From NCBI RefSeq assembly GCF_018613755.1, contig NZ_JAGGPP010000007.1:62001-126000 (forward strand): DNA of 64,000 nucleotides, given 5' to 3'. The notes beneath the pieces were generated by a model. That model was not told the DNA's origin. It ran no database searches and saw only the letters and a list, made by a program, of their open reading frames with translations. The position numbers and the translations under genes were made by a program. Origin of the DNA: Arthrobacter sp. ISL-72. Its GTDB lineage: Bacteria; Actinomycetota; Actinomycetes; Actinomycetales; Micrococcaceae. Positions 1-8,356 of this stretch are shown here, in pieces; within the stretch, counting starts at the first letter, position 1, and every line of letters begins with the position of its first letter.

Positions 1-2
1 TT

Positions 3-1436
3 GTGATCGGCGCCGGAGCCGTGGGGGAAAACGTCGCGGACCGCGTGGTCCAAGGCGGCCTGACCGCGGTTCTGGTAGAAGCGGAGTTGGTGGGCGGTGA
101 GTGCTCCTACTGGGCCTGCATGCCATCAAAGGCCTTGCTGCGCCCTGGCACCGCCCTCCACGGTGCGCAAACGGTCCCCGGTGCAGGCGAGGCGGTCACC
201 CGAACACTCGATGCCTCCGCCGTCCTCAGGCGCCGGGACTACTTCACGTCAAACTGGCAGGACGACAGCCAGGTCAAATGGGTGGAGGACAGCGGGATCG
301 AACTGATCCGCGGCCGCGGCCGGCTGACCGGCCCGAGGGCCGTCGAGGTGTCGGGGAGGGACGGCGTCACGTACCTCCTGACGGCGAGGCACGCCGTCGT
401 ACTGTCCACCGGATCAGCCCCCGCAGTGCCGCCGATACCAGGCCTGGCAGGACTCGACTACTGGACTACCCGCGAAGCCACCTCCGCACACAGCGTTCCC
501 CAGAGCCTGCTGGTGCTGGGCGGCGGGGTGGCCGGAACCGAGCTGGCGCAGGCATTTGCCCGGCTCGGGGCCGCGGTGACCCTCGTGGCGCGCGGCGGGC
601 TGCTCAGCATGTACCCGAAGGATGCCGCCGAACTGGTCCTGGCGGGGCTCCGCGCCGACGGCGTGGACGTCCGGCTCGGCACCGGAACGGAGAGCGTCAG
701 CAGGGATGACGGCTCGTTCACCGTGGCTTTGGCCGACGGCGCCATCGTCAGCGCCGAGAGGCTCCTCGTTACCACCGGCCGCCATCCCGCCCTTGACGGA
801 TTGGGACTGGAAACCGTGGGCCTCGGTTCCGGGGACGGCAAAGTGCCTCCGCTTCGTACGGACAGCACCGGCCTGGTGCAGGGCACCGACGTGGATGGCA
901 GCCACGACGGCGGCAACGGCAGCTGGCTCTACGCGGTGGGCGACGCCGCCGGCAAAGTGATGCTGACGCATCAGGGCAAGTACTCCGCGCGGGCCACGGG
1001 AGATGCCATCGCGGCGCGCGCCAAGGGCGAACTCGAAGGCACGCCGGCACCCTGGAGCCGCTATGCGCAGACGGCCAATGAGCACGCCGTGCCTAACGTC
1101 GTTTTTACGGATCCCGAGCTGGCCAGCATTGGCCGGTCCGTCGAGCAGGCCCGAAAGGACGGCTACAACGTCTCCTCGGTGGAGATCCCCATCAGCGTGG
1201 CAGGGTCGTCATTGCATTCCGAGCACTATGACGGCTGGGCGCAGCTGGTGGTGGATGAGGATAAAAAGGTGCTCCTTGGTGCGACCTTCGCCGGACCGGA
1301 CGTCGCCGAGCTCCTGCACGCGGCCACGATCGCCGTCGTGGGCCAGGTCCCGCTGGACCGGCTGTGGCATGCGGTGCCCTCCTACCCCACCGTCAGCGAA
1401 GTCTGGTTGCGGCTGCTCGAGGAGTACGGCCTCTGA
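3..1436 (+). CDS. NAD(P)/FAD-dependent pyridine nucleotide-disulfide oxidoreductase, 5' end cut by window
   Basis: Flavoprotein of the lipoamide dehydrogenase/mercuric reductase family. The N-terminal FAD-binding GAGAVGE loop is at the very start of the window, so the first codon (GTG at 3) is almost certainly an internal Val and the true start lies upstream. The redox-active motif GGECSYWACMPSK (C-x4-C) follows, then an NAD(P)-binding GGGVAGTELA loop near residue 170, the GDAAG FAD motif near residue 315, and the dimerisation domain. In the classical enzymes the C-terminal motif is HPTxSE; here it reads YPTVSE, so the catalytic-base His is a Tyr. The substrate is therefore uncertain; it may not be a dithiol reductase. 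Family assignment is firm, the reaction is not. Confidence 0.9.
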   Translation: MIGAGAVGENVADRVVQGGLTAVLVEAELVGGECSYWACMPSKALLRPGTALHGAQTVPGAGEAVTRTLDASAVLRRRDYFTSNWQDDSQVKWVEDSGIELIRGRGRLTGPRAVEVSGRDGVTYLLTARHAVVLSTGSAPAVPPIPGLAGLDYWTTREATSAHSVPQSLLVLGGGVAGTELAQAFARLGAAVTLVARGGLLSMYPKDAAELVLAGLRADGVDVRLGTGTESVSRDDGSFTVALADGAIVSAERLLVTTGRHPALDGLGLETVGLGSGDGKVPPLRTDSTGLVQGTDVDGSHDGGNGSWLYAVGDAAGKVMLTHQGKYSARATGDAIAARAKGELEGTPAPWSRYAQTANEHAVPNVVFTDPELASIGRSVEQARKDGYNVSSVEIPISVAGSSLHSEHYDGWAQLVVDEDKKVLLGATFAGPDVAELLHAATIAVVGQVPLDRLWHAVPSYPTVSEVWLRLLEEYGL

Positions 1437-1470
1437 ACGCCTGATTCCCCGGAGCCGGAAAAGTGCGAAC

Positions 1471-1560
1471 GGCGCGCGAACGGACAGTTGAGGCCCTGCC
1501 CGGCGTCGGCGGGTTCCTGCCGTCGTTCAGGAACTTGGGCCACAAGTGTCCGTTCGCGCC
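1471..1560. repeat. Palindromic intergenic repeat, GCGCGAACGGACA family (copy 1)
   Basis: The left arm GCGCGAACGGACA (1474-1486) is the exact reverse complement of TGTCCGTTCGCGC (1547-1559), with about 60 bp between. The same arms occur at 56404-56526, and a diverged form at 37075-37143. It lies after the oxidoreductase stop and could fold as a transcript-end hairpin. Confidence 0.8.
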
Positions 1561-1592
1561 GCCGCCTTGGTCACAGGGTAAGAATTCTATTT

Positions 1593-1610
1593 GAACTGAC
1601 TAGTCAGTTC
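1593..1610. promoter_or_regulatory. Perfect 18-bp palindromic operator, probably TetR-type
   Basis: GAACTGACTAGTCAGTTC is a perfect inverted repeat 40 bp upstream of the ATG of the first gene of a three-gene operon whose last gene encodes a TetR regulator. TetR proteins of such operons commonly bind this kind of ACTGACTAGTCAGT palindrome and repress their own operon. The pairing with the TetR at 4444 is inference. Confidence 0.7.
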
Positions 1611-1649
1611 AGTTAGCCTTAAGGCAGACACTCTCTGCGAAAGGCTTTT

Positions 1650-2414
1650 ATGCTCTTGGTTCGACAGCTCCAAGTGGACGGCCGCCGGGATGACCTCCTG
1701 CCCCCGACCTCCCTGCAGGCCCGGCGGGGCGAGCTTCTGCTGGTCACCGGCGTCCGCCAGGACCAGCGGACCGCCTTGGCGCTTACCCTGAGCGGGCGGA
1801 TGAAACCGTCGTCGGGCGATCTCCTCTGGGACGGCCGGGCGAAGACCAGGCACCTGCGGCTCGCCAGCTCGCTGGTCGACGCCCCCGGGGTCAATGAGCC
1901 CGAAGAGCATCTCAGCGTGCGCGATCTCGTCACCGAAGACCTCGCGCTGATTCCGCGGCGTTACCGCGGCGCCCTGCTCAGCTCCCCGTGGCTCAAGATC
2001 AACCGCTTCGAGGACATCGCGGGCCTGTGGACCGAACAGCTGGCCCCGGCCCGGCGCACCGAACTGCTCACCGCCCTCGCACTCGCCGACCCGGACACCG
2101 ACCTGCTGGTGGTCGACTCCCCCGACCGCCACACGGCGGATTCCGCGGACTGGCTGCCCCGCCTCCAGGAGCTGGCGTACGACGGCGGCCGGCCCCTCGC
2201 CGTCGTCGCCACAGTCTCTGCCCTCCCGGACGACTGGACCGGACCCGCCGCGGCGATCGGCAACGCCACCCGCAGTCGTCCATCCGCCGGAAGCTCCCGC
2301 CGTCGTCCATCCCCTCGGAGTTTTTGTCCAGCTAACGCGAGCAAAACGCCTCCGAAGTCCCCGTATCTGGACAAAAACTCCGAGCAAACTTCTGAAACAG
2401 AGGACGCAAAGTGA
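1650..2414 (+). CDS. Degenerate ABC-transporter ATPase-like protein (pseudo-ATPase)
   Basis: A 254-residue protein with the overall layout of an ABC ATP-binding subunit but without its catalytic motifs. Where Walker A should stand it reads TGVRQDQRTALALTLSG, with no GKS/T lysine. The Walker B equivalent is DLLVVDSP, lacking the catalytic Glu, and no LSGGQ signature is visible. It starts at ATG 1650 after GAAAGG. The stop overlaps the GTG start of the YhgE/Pip gene (GTGA), so the two are probably translationally coupled. Roughly residues 221-245 are encoded by a palindromic repeat element (2314-2384), so the tail is likely a late addition. Probably a partner or regulator of the YhgE-type membrane protein rather than an energising subunit. 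Confidence 0.75.
   Translation: MLLVRQLQVDGRRDDLLPPTSLQARRGELLLVTGVRQDQRTALALTLSGRMKPSSGDLLWDGRAKTRHLRLASSLVDAPGVNEPEEHLSVRDLVTEDLALIPRRYRGALLSSPWLKINRFEDIAGLWTEQLAPARRTELLTALALADPDTDLLVVDSPDRHTADSADWLPRLQELAYDGGRPLAVVATVSALPDDWTGPAAAIGNATRSRPSAGSSRRRPSPRSFCPANASKTPPKSPYLDKNSEQTSETEDAK
2314..2384. repeat. 71-bp palindromic repeat, GGAGTTTTTGTCCA family (copy 1), inside a coding region
   Basis: The left arm CTCGGAGTTTTTGTCCA (2314-2330) and right arm TGGACAAAAACTCCGAG (2368-2384) are perfect reverse complements. A second copy lies at 21366-21430 with related inner sequence (CTAACG, CAAAA, GAAGT blocks). This copy is read in frame as part of the tail of the degenerate ABC protein. Confidence 0.9.
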
Positions 2415-4447
2415 CTGTACTGCGGCTCGCCCGCTCCGAACTCAAACGCATGACCGGCGGGCTGCTGCCCAAGCTGACGATCCTGGCCCTGACCATGGTG
2501 CCGCTGCTATACGGCGCGGTGTACCTGTACGCCAACTGGGACCCGTACAGCAACCTGGACCAGATCGACGCCGCACTGGTGGTGGAGGACACCGGCGCCA
2601 CCTCGGCCGACGGAACTCAGCTGCAAGCAGGCAGGAAAGTGGCGGACAGCCTGATCAACGGCCACGTTTTCAACTGGCAGCCCGTCGAGTCCGCCGAGCA
2701 GGCCGACCAGGGGGTCAGCAGCGGCAAGTACGCGTTCGCGCTGAAGATCCCGAAGGATTTCTCCGCCAACCTTGTCTCCCCCGGCACCTTCGACGAAGCC
2801 AGCAAGGCGATGCTGAACGTGACCACGAATGACGCCAACAACTACCTCCTCAGCACCATCGTGGACAAACTGACCACAGCGGTTCACTCGAGCGTAGCCA
2901 ACGAAGTGGGTGAGGAAACGGCCAACCAGCTGCTCACGGGCTTCGGCACCATCCATACCCGGATGGTCAAGGCCGCGGACGGCGCCAGCCAACTCTCCGA
3001 CGGCGTGGGCAGACTCCATGACGGCACCGTGTCCCTCCACAACGGCACCACGCAGCTCAGCAGCGGTGCCGCCGAGCTCTACGCCGGCCAGCTCAAACTG
3101 CTCGACGGCGCCCGGCAGCTCGACGCCGGAGCCTCGCAGCTCAGTGACGGACTCGGGCAGCTCCGGGACAAAACGGCCTCCCTGCCCGCCGATTCGCAGA
3201 AACTCGCCGACGGCGCCGCGCAAGTGGCCGCGGGAAACGCGGCGCTGAACACCAAGGTCCAGGACGTCGTCGGGCAGCTGGATGCAGCGGACCAAGGCCT
3301 GAGGAACCGCGTGGTGGAGTCGAACAAGAGGCTCGTTGCCGCCGGTGTCATCACGCAGGCACAGGCGGACAGCATCCTGGCGGACTTTGATGCAGCGGCA
3401 GCCTCCGGGCCAGTCGCCGACGCCAAGGCCAAAATCGCGTCGGACGCAGCGCAGATCCAGCAGCTCGCGGACGGTTCGGCCGCGGTGAGCACCGGTGCCG
3501 CCAAGCTGGCTTCGGCCACACCCTCCCTGACCGGTGCCATCTCCCAGGCATCCGCAGGCGCGGATCAGCTCCATACCGGTTCCTCTGCCCTGACCGCCGG
3601 CGAGCAAAGTGCCGTTGACGGCAGCGCCAAGCTCGCCGAAGGTGCCAGGACGCTCGACGACGGTGCGGCGCAGCTTGAAGACGGTGCCGCCACGGCCGCC
3701 GGCGGTGCAGGGACCCTGGCCGCGGAGCTGGACAAGGGCGCCGGCCAGGTCCCCAACCCCGATGATGCCCAGAAGAGCAGCCTGTCCAAGGTCATGGCCG
3801 ACCCCGTTGCGGTCAGCAATGTGTCGCAGGCGAAGGCAGGATCCTACGGGGCCGGCCTGGCGCCCTTCTTCCTAACCCTGGCACTCTGGATCGGCATCTT
3901 CATGCTCATCCAGGCCATGCGGCCCATCACACAGCGGGCGCTGGCGTCCAACGCGCCTTCGTGGAAGATCGCGTTGGGCGGCTGGCTTCCGTTCCTGGCT
4001 GTCTCCGTGGTCCAGGCAAGCCTGCTCACCCTGGTGGTGGACCTGGCACTGGGCCTCAACCCCGCCCACCCCGTGCTGATGTGGCTGTTCCTCCTGGCGG
4101 CGGCGATGGCCTTCAGCGCACTCATCCAAGGTGTTGTGGCGTTGCTTGGTTCCCCCGGGAAGCTGGTGGTGCTGATCCTGCTGGTGCTCCAGCTGGTTTC
4201 CTCGGGCGGCACCTTCCCGTGGCAGACCACGCCCGCGCCCCTGCATGTGGTGCATGAAATCCTTCCCATGGGCTACGTGGTGACCGGAATGCGCCACCTG
4301 ATCTACGGCGCGGACCTGTCCATGATCCTGCCCACGGTGGGCGGCCTCCTTGGCTACACTGTGCTCGGGGCCGCGCTGTCAACGCTGGCCGTCCACAAGC
4401 ACAAGTTCTGGACCCTGAAGTCCCTCAAACCGGAGATCGCCGTATGA
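2411..4447 (+). CDS. YhgE/Pip family membrane protein, ABC-2-like
   Basis: 678 residues, GTG start. One transmembrane segment near residues 15-37, then a long extracytoplasmic region, then about five C-terminal membrane helices (from about residue 480) of the ABC-2 permease type. The extracellular region holds the many short repeats typical of YhgE/Pip proteins (LSDGVGRLHDG, LSSGAAELYAG, LLDGARQLDAG, LSDGLGQLRD, and a second block near residue 390-440), predicted to form a long coiled or helical stalk. Members include phage-infection proteins and type VII-secretion-like partners; the exact role here is unknown. It sits between a degenerate ABC ATPase and a TetR gene with overlapping starts and stops, so the three form one operon, perhaps an envelope-stress or export module. 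Confidence 0.88.
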   Translation: MTVLRLARSELKRMTGGLLPKLTILALTMVPLLYGAVYLYANWDPYSNLDQIDAALVVEDTGATSADGTQLQAGRKVADSLINGHVFNWQPVESAEQADQGVSSGKYAFALKIPKDFSANLVSPGTFDEASKAMLNVTTNDANNYLLSTIVDKLTTAVHSSVANEVGEETANQLLTGFGTIHTRMVKAADGASQLSDGVGRLHDGTVSLHNGTTQLSSGAAELYAGQLKLLDGARQLDAGASQLSDGLGQLRDKTASLPADSQKLADGAAQVAAGNAALNTKVQDVVGQLDAADQGLRNRVVESNKRLVAAGVITQAQADSILADFDAAAASGPVADAKAKIASDAAQIQQLADGSAAVSTGAAKLASATPSLTGAISQASAGADQLHTGSSALTAGEQSAVDGSAKLAEGARTLDDGAAQLEDGAATAAGGAGTLAAELDKGAGQVPNPDDAQKSSLSKVMADPVAVSNVSQAKAGSYGAGLAPFFLTLALWIGIFMLIQAMRPITQRALASNAPSWKIALGGWLPFLAVSVVQASLLTLVVDLALGLNPAHPVLMWLFLLAAAMAFSALIQGVVALLGSPGKLVVLILLVLQLVSSGGTFPWQTTPAPLHVVHEILPMGYVVTGMRHLIYGADLSMILPTVGGLLGYTVLGAALSTLAVHKHKFWTLKSLKPEIAV

Positions 4448-5061
4448 GCACCCAGGAACCCGGCGAAAAGAAGCTCCGGCCGGCCCGGACCAACGCCACC
4501 AAGCAGAAGCTGTTCGATGCTTCCATGGAGCTGATCGGCGAGCGCGGCGCGGCCGGGGTCACCGTGGACGAGATCGCCGCGGCAGCAGGCGTCTCCAAAG
4601 GAACCGTGTATTACAACTTCGGCAGCAAGTCCGACCTGATCGCCCAGCTGCTGCGTTACGGAGTGGATATCCTGCATGCCCGGCTGGTGAGCGTGCAGGA
4701 CTCCTCTGCCGATCCGCTGGCCGCCATGGACGAGATGATCGGCCAGGCGATGGACTTCATGGCCGAGTACCCGTCCTTCGCCAGGCTTTGGGTCAGCGAA
4801 AACTGGCGCATCCCCAGCGAATGGCAGGACACCTTCGCCGAGCTCCGCGGCCGGCTGATTGAAGTCATCGGCGCCGCCATCGAGGGAGTGGCCGCCCGGT
4901 ACCCCGTTGATGAATCCGTCTCCAGGGGCAGCCTGGAAACGGCCATCTTCGGCGCCTGCTTCGTGGTGGGACTGGACCGCCAGACCTATAACCCCGAGCG
5001 CACCAGGGAACAGAGCGTTGCGGCCATCATGACCATCATGCGTGGCTACGTCAGGAAGTAG
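4444..5061 (+). CDS. TetR/AcrR family transcriptional regulator
   Basis: 205 residues. The N-terminal helix-turn-helix lies at about residues 37-65 (TVDEIAAAAGVSKGTVYYNF), a textbook TetR recognition region, followed by a helical ligand domain without obvious ligand clues. Its ATG overlaps the stop of the YhgE gene (ATGA), making it the last gene of the operon beginning at 1650. The perfect palindrome at 1593-1610 is the best candidate operator, implying autoregulation of the whole operon. Confidence 0.92.
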   Translation: MSTQEPGEKKLRPARTNATKQKLFDASMELIGERGAAGVTVDEIAAAAGVSKGTVYYNFGSKSDLIAQLLRYGVDILHARLVSVQDSSADPLAAMDEMIGQAMDFMAEYPSFARLWVSENWRIPSEWQDTFAELRGRLIEVIGAAIEGVAARYPVDESVSRGSLETAIFGACFVVGLDRQTYNPERTREQSVAAIMTIMRGYVRK

Positions 5062-5085
5062 CCTGCGTCGGCGAAGATTAGTCAC

Positions 5086-5736
5086 ATGCGCCACATGGGT
5101 AACAGCGGGAGACTGGCAATCGTTGCGGCTTTGGCCGCCGCGGGCCTTCTGGTGTTCACAGCAATCACCTTCGAAGAGGCGGTCCTGTTCACCTTCCTCG
5201 GGGCGGTTGCCGTGGGCTACCTCGCCTGTGTCGTTGAGGTGGTGGCACGGGGACGCAACCTCGCCCTGCTGGCGGGAGGCCTGGGTACCAGCCTCTTCAT
5301 CGGTTTTGCCATCGCGTTCCTGCGCATGTGGGGGCTGGCGTTCACGGCGGGGCCGGACTCGCTGGGTGCGGCCGTCACCACCCAGGACTCCGACGTCTAC
5401 TTTTACCTCGCCGCCCTTTCCGGCGCCGGGACCCTGCTCGTCCTGTTCGCCGGCGCTGTGTGGCCGGCGCGTAAGCAGCGCCGTGCCGGACGCAGCCGCT
5501 ACGGGCGCACCCAGCCCGGAGGCACCCAGTCCGGAGGGCGCAAAGCAGCAGCTGCCTCCCGACGGCCCGCGGCCCCGCCCACCCCGAGCACGGCGGCAAG
5601 GAGCAGCTACGGGCGCGTTCCGGCGTCGCGGTCCGGCGCAGCTCGTGCACCGGTGCCCAAGTCAGTAGCGCCTAAAACTTCAGCGCCCAAGTCGGCACCG
5701 CCCAAGTCTCCCGCAAAGGCTGCATCCCGGCGCTGA
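5086..5736 (+). CDS. Four-helix membrane protein with Ala/Pro/Lys-rich tail, unknown function
   Basis: 216 residues with four predicted membrane helices in the first about 125 residues (for example AIVAALAAAGLLVFTAITF and the helix around FLGAVAVGYLACVVEVV). A basic, low-complexity tail follows, with repeated APKS/PPKS units, probably cytoplasmic. I do not recognise a named family. The start is ATG 5086; an internal ATG at codon 4 is also possible. The last 130 bp of the gene overlap, on the other strand, the coding end of the EamA transporter (5607-5736), so both C-terminal tails are low-complexity extensions sharing the same DNA. Confidence 0.7.
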   Translation: MRHMGNSGRLAIVAALAAAGLLVFTAITFEEAVLFTFLGAVAVGYLACVVEVVARGRNLALLAGGLGTSLFIGFAIAFLRMWGLAFTAGPDSLGAAVTTQDSDVYFYLAALSGAGTLLVLFAGAVWPARKQRRAGRSRYGRTQPGGTQSGGRKAAAASRRPAAPPTPSTAARSSYGRVPASRSGAARAPVPKSVAPKTSAPKSAPPKSPAKAASRR

Positions 5737-6638
5737 GCATGCCATCTGCGCTGGCCTGGCGTGGCACCCTGCCAGCCCGGACGGACCACGGCGACGGCCA
5801 CTCCGCCGAGCAGCAGGAGTCCGCCGGCAATCTCTGCCAGTGACGGCACCTCGTCCAGGACCAGCCACGCCGTCGTCATTCCCACCACCGGTACAAGCAG
5901 CGTAAAAGGGACCACTGCCGACGACGGGTAGATGCCCAGGAGCCAGTTCCAGATTCCGTAGCCCACCAGGGATCCGAGGACCGCCGTGTAGACGGCGCTC
6001 AGGATGGTGACCAGCTGCAGCCCTGCCAGCGTGCCGCTGAGTGCGGCCGGCCCGTCGATCAGCAAAGACAGGCCTAACAGCGGCAGCGGAACCACGGCGC
6101 CGGACCACACAACGAGTCCCAGCCCTGAGGAAGCCTTGGCCCGCCGGGCGACGATATTGCCGGCGGCCCAGGACAGCGCCGCCGCCAGCACGATGATCAA
6201 GGGCAGGACGGGCGCCACCAGGCTGCGCCCGACTGCCACCACGGCCAGCCCGGCGATACCGAGGACGACGCCGGCGAATTGCCTCCCGCTCGGACGTTCA
6301 CCCAGGATTCCGGCCGCCAGCAGCACGGTCAGCAGCACCTGGGCCTGCAGGACCAGCGAGGCGAGTCCCGCCGGCATGCCCAGCGCCATGGCCAGGTAGA
6401 GAAGGCCGAATTGTCCTGCGCTCATGAACAGTCCGACGCCGAGGATCGCCCGCCAGGTGACGTCGGGTCTGCGGATGACGAAAATCCACGGAAAGACCAC
6501 CAGCACGAAGCGCATGACCACAAACAGCAGTGGCGGAACTTCAGTGCCATTGGCGTGCAGGCCAAGGTCGATCGCAACGAAGTTGGCGCCCCACAGCACG
6601 GCCACCAGGACGGCGAGGGCGGAATGCCGAAGGTTCAC
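5607..6638 (-). CDS. EamA/DMT family transporter
   Basis: A ten-helix drug/metabolite transporter superfamily permease with two EamA repeats: ALAVLVAVLWGANFVAIDLG opens the first, and IIVLAAALSWAAGNIVARR opens the second. The frame is open far upstream, but homology begins at GTG 6638 (VNLRHSALAVLVAVLWG). The next gene upstream ends at 6700, so this start is preferred; the product is 343 residues. The substrate cannot be told. About 45 C-terminal residues past the last helix are low complexity and are encoded by DNA that also encodes, antisense, the tail of the neighbouring membrane protein. Confidence 0.88.
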   Translation of the reverse strand: MNLRHSALAVLVAVLWGANFVAIDLGLHANGTEVPPLLFVVMRFVLVVFPWIFVIRRPDVTWRAILGVGLFMSAGQFGLLYLAMALGMPAGLASLVLQAQVLLTVLLAAGILGERPSGRQFAGVVLGIAGLAVVAVGRSLVAPVLPLIIVLAAALSWAAGNIVARRAKASSGLGLVVWSGAVVPLPLLGLSLLIDGPAALSGTLAGLQLVTILSAVYTAVLGSLVGYGIWNWLLGIYPSSAVVPFTLLVPVVGMTTAWLVLDEVPSLAEIAGGLLLLGGVAVAVVRPGWQGATPGQRRWHAQRRDAAFAGDLGGADLGAEVLGATDLGTGARAAPDRDAGTRP

Positions 6639-6699
6639 GCTCCCGGCTGCCGGTTTAGGTCTGACCAGCTCCTGGCTTCCCCGGCCACCACAACCCCAC

Positions 6700-7296
6700 T
6701 CAAAGGTTCCGCGGGCGCTCTCCCGGAGCCCCGTCAGTGCCCGGACGTTCCGGGGCAACGGTCGGGCGCGGGGCAGCGTCCGGACGGTCCGGCGTGGCGT
6801 CACGGCGGGGAGCGGTCGGGGGTTCCGCGGGTCCGGGACCGTTGTCCCCGGCTCCGCGGGTACCGGCATCTGCGCGCGTGCGGGGCTGTGCCTCCGGAAC
6901 CTCAACGTGGCGGTCCCGGTCGTGCCGGTCAGCGTCGTGCCGGTCCCGGTCCCGCCGGCCGCCTGTGACCACATCCGGGTCAACTTCGTCGGCCTTGCGG
7001 AGCTGCTCCTGCGATGCGCTCCTGACACGTTCCGCTTCGTCCTGCTTTTCGCGGGCTTCCCGGCGCAGCCGCTCGGCCTCCACCTCGGCCTGCTTCGCAT
7101 CTGCCGCGGCACGAGCCGCTTTGGCTTCCCGGTCACGGGCTCCGAGCTCGTCGGCCTTGGCTTTCTCGCGCATTTCGACAGCCCGTTTGCGGTCCGCTTC
7201 GGCCTTGCGCTTGCGGTTGAAGAAGAGCAGCGCTGCAATCACCGCCGCCACTACGATGACCCCGATGATGATTCCCACAAGCTGTCCTGTGTCCAC
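6700..7296 (-). CDS. Membrane-anchored coiled-coil protein with disordered charged tail
   Basis: 198 residues, GTG start after a good AAGGGG site. One N-terminal membrane helix (LVGIIIGVIVVAAVIAALLFF), then about 80 residues of Arg/Lys/Glu/Ala-rich coiled coil (RKRKAEADRKRAVEMREKAK...), then an Asp/Arg repeat (DRDRHDADRHDRDRH) and a Pro-rich disordered tail. The layout is that of a small cytoplasm-facing anchor or scaffold. I do not recognise a specific family. It lies 61 bp upstream of the EamA gene on the same strand and may be co-transcribed with it. Confidence 0.75.
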   Translation of the reverse strand: MDTGQLVGIIIGVIVVAAVIAALLFFNRKRKAEADRKRAVEMREKAKADELGARDREAKAARAAADAKQAEVEAERLRREAREKQDEAERVRSASQEQLRKADEVDPDVVTGGRRDRDRHDADRHDRDRHVEVPEAQPRTRADAGTRGAGDNGPGPAEPPTAPRRDATPDRPDAAPRPTVAPERPGTDGAPGERPRNL

Positions 7297-7420
7297 GATG
7301 ATCCCCTTCTAACCTGGGCCGCTACCGAATATCTCCAGTAAACATCACAAACCCATGGCTGACCATGGAATGGAGGGCCCGCGGCAGGGCGCGGCGCAAA
7401 GAGCCGGCCCAGGAGTGTCC

Positions 7421-7948
7421 TCAGTGCCCACGGGGCACTTTGAAGTGCGTCAACCGCGCGTCCTGGCCGTCAAGCTCAGCCCAGGATTTTTCCGTTTCGA
7501 GCACTGTCAGGCCGCTGGTGGGGAACCTGGTGGCGGCGTCCATGTAGGCGTCGTGGTTGGAATCGCGTGAGGCCAGGTGCATGGCCAGATCCTGCACACC
7601 TGGCATGTGTGAGATCACCATCAAGGTGGTTACGGTGTCAGGCACGTGGTTGATGACCGTCAGCATGCGCAGCGCGGATGCGCCGTAGAGCCCGTCTTCG
7701 AGTTTTGGTGTCGGCGCTTTGTCCCCGAGTTCCGCGCACACCCAGGTGCAGGTCTGCCTCGTCCTAAGCGCACTGGAGCACAGGATGAAATCGGGAACCA
7801 CGCCATGCTTGAGCAGCCACTTGCCGGCCAGCGGCGCCTCGCGGTGTCCGCGCTCCTCCAGCGGCCGTTCATGGTCGGGCACCCCTCCGGGCCAGTCGGC
7901 CTTGGAATGCCGCATGAGGACCAGCCGCCGGATGTGATGCTCACTCAT
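7421..7948 (-). CDS. SixA-like histidine phosphatase
   Basis: 175 residues of the histidine phosphatase (phosphoglycerate-mutase-like) superfamily. The catalytic motif near the N-terminus is LMRHSKAD (RHS rather than RHG, as in SixA phosphohistidine phosphatases), with His14 the expected phospho-acceptor. A second His in the ISHMPGV motif near residue 112 completes the site. SixA enzymes dephosphorylate phosphohistidine on signalling or phosphotransfer proteins; the substrate here is unknown. It is a single gene on the minus strand. Confidence 0.88.
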   Translation of the reverse strand: MSEHHIRRLVLMRHSKADWPGGVPDHERPLEERGHREAPLAGKWLLKHGVVPDFILCSSALRTRQTCTWVCAELGDKAPTPKLEDGLYGASALRMLTVINHVPDTVTTLMVISHMPGVQDLAMHLASRDSNHDAYMDAATRFPTSGLTVLETEKSWAELDGQDARLTHFKVPRGH

Positions 7949-8005
7949 GCACCAATCCTAGTGCGGCGGCCCTGCCCCTCAGGTCACGGCCGCCATGTGC
8001 AGGGT

Positions 8006-8209
8006 TTAGTCCTCCAGTACGAAGGTCACTTCAAGCACCACGTGCCAGGCGACGACGGCACCGTCTGCGATTTCGACTTTCTGTTCCTTCACCCAGGCAC
8101 CTGAGACACCCCGCAGCGTCTTGTTGGCCCGGTCAATGCCCTCCTTGATGGCGGCATCAAACGACGTCTTCGAGTTGGCACTCAGGGTTGTAATGCGTGC
8201 AACGGTCAT
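8006..8209 (-). CDS. Dodecin family flavin-binding protein
   Basis: 67 residues, the usual dodecin size, with the family pattern ARITTLSANSKTSFDAAIKEG at the start and the central Trp (SGAWVKEQKVEI) that stacks on flavin. Dodecins form hollow 12-mers that store or buffer riboflavin, FMN or CoA. The start is set by an excellent AGGAGGAGCT ribosome site. The following 200 bp up to the winged-helix gene contain a possible terminator (8357-8392). Confidence 0.93.
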   Translation of the reverse strand: MTVARITTLSANSKTSFDAAIKEGIDRANKTLRGVSGAWVKEQKVEIADGAVVAWHVVLEVTFVLED

Positions 8210-8356
8210 AGCTCCTCCTGAAAGTGGGACGGACGATCAGAGACTACGCCGCCCCAGGAAGCACCAACAGGGCCATAGGACCGCACCCCAACCTGCATAA
8301 GACCCCCAGCCGCGGAGGAACATCCCGAAAGCGCCGTTGTTGCCCCCCGCGAAAGC

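Noticed and set aside
6639..7238. N-terminal extension of the EamA transporter frame
   Set aside because: It would overlap the coiled-coil membrane protein gene; its sequence is low-complexity and the transporter fold begins at 6638.
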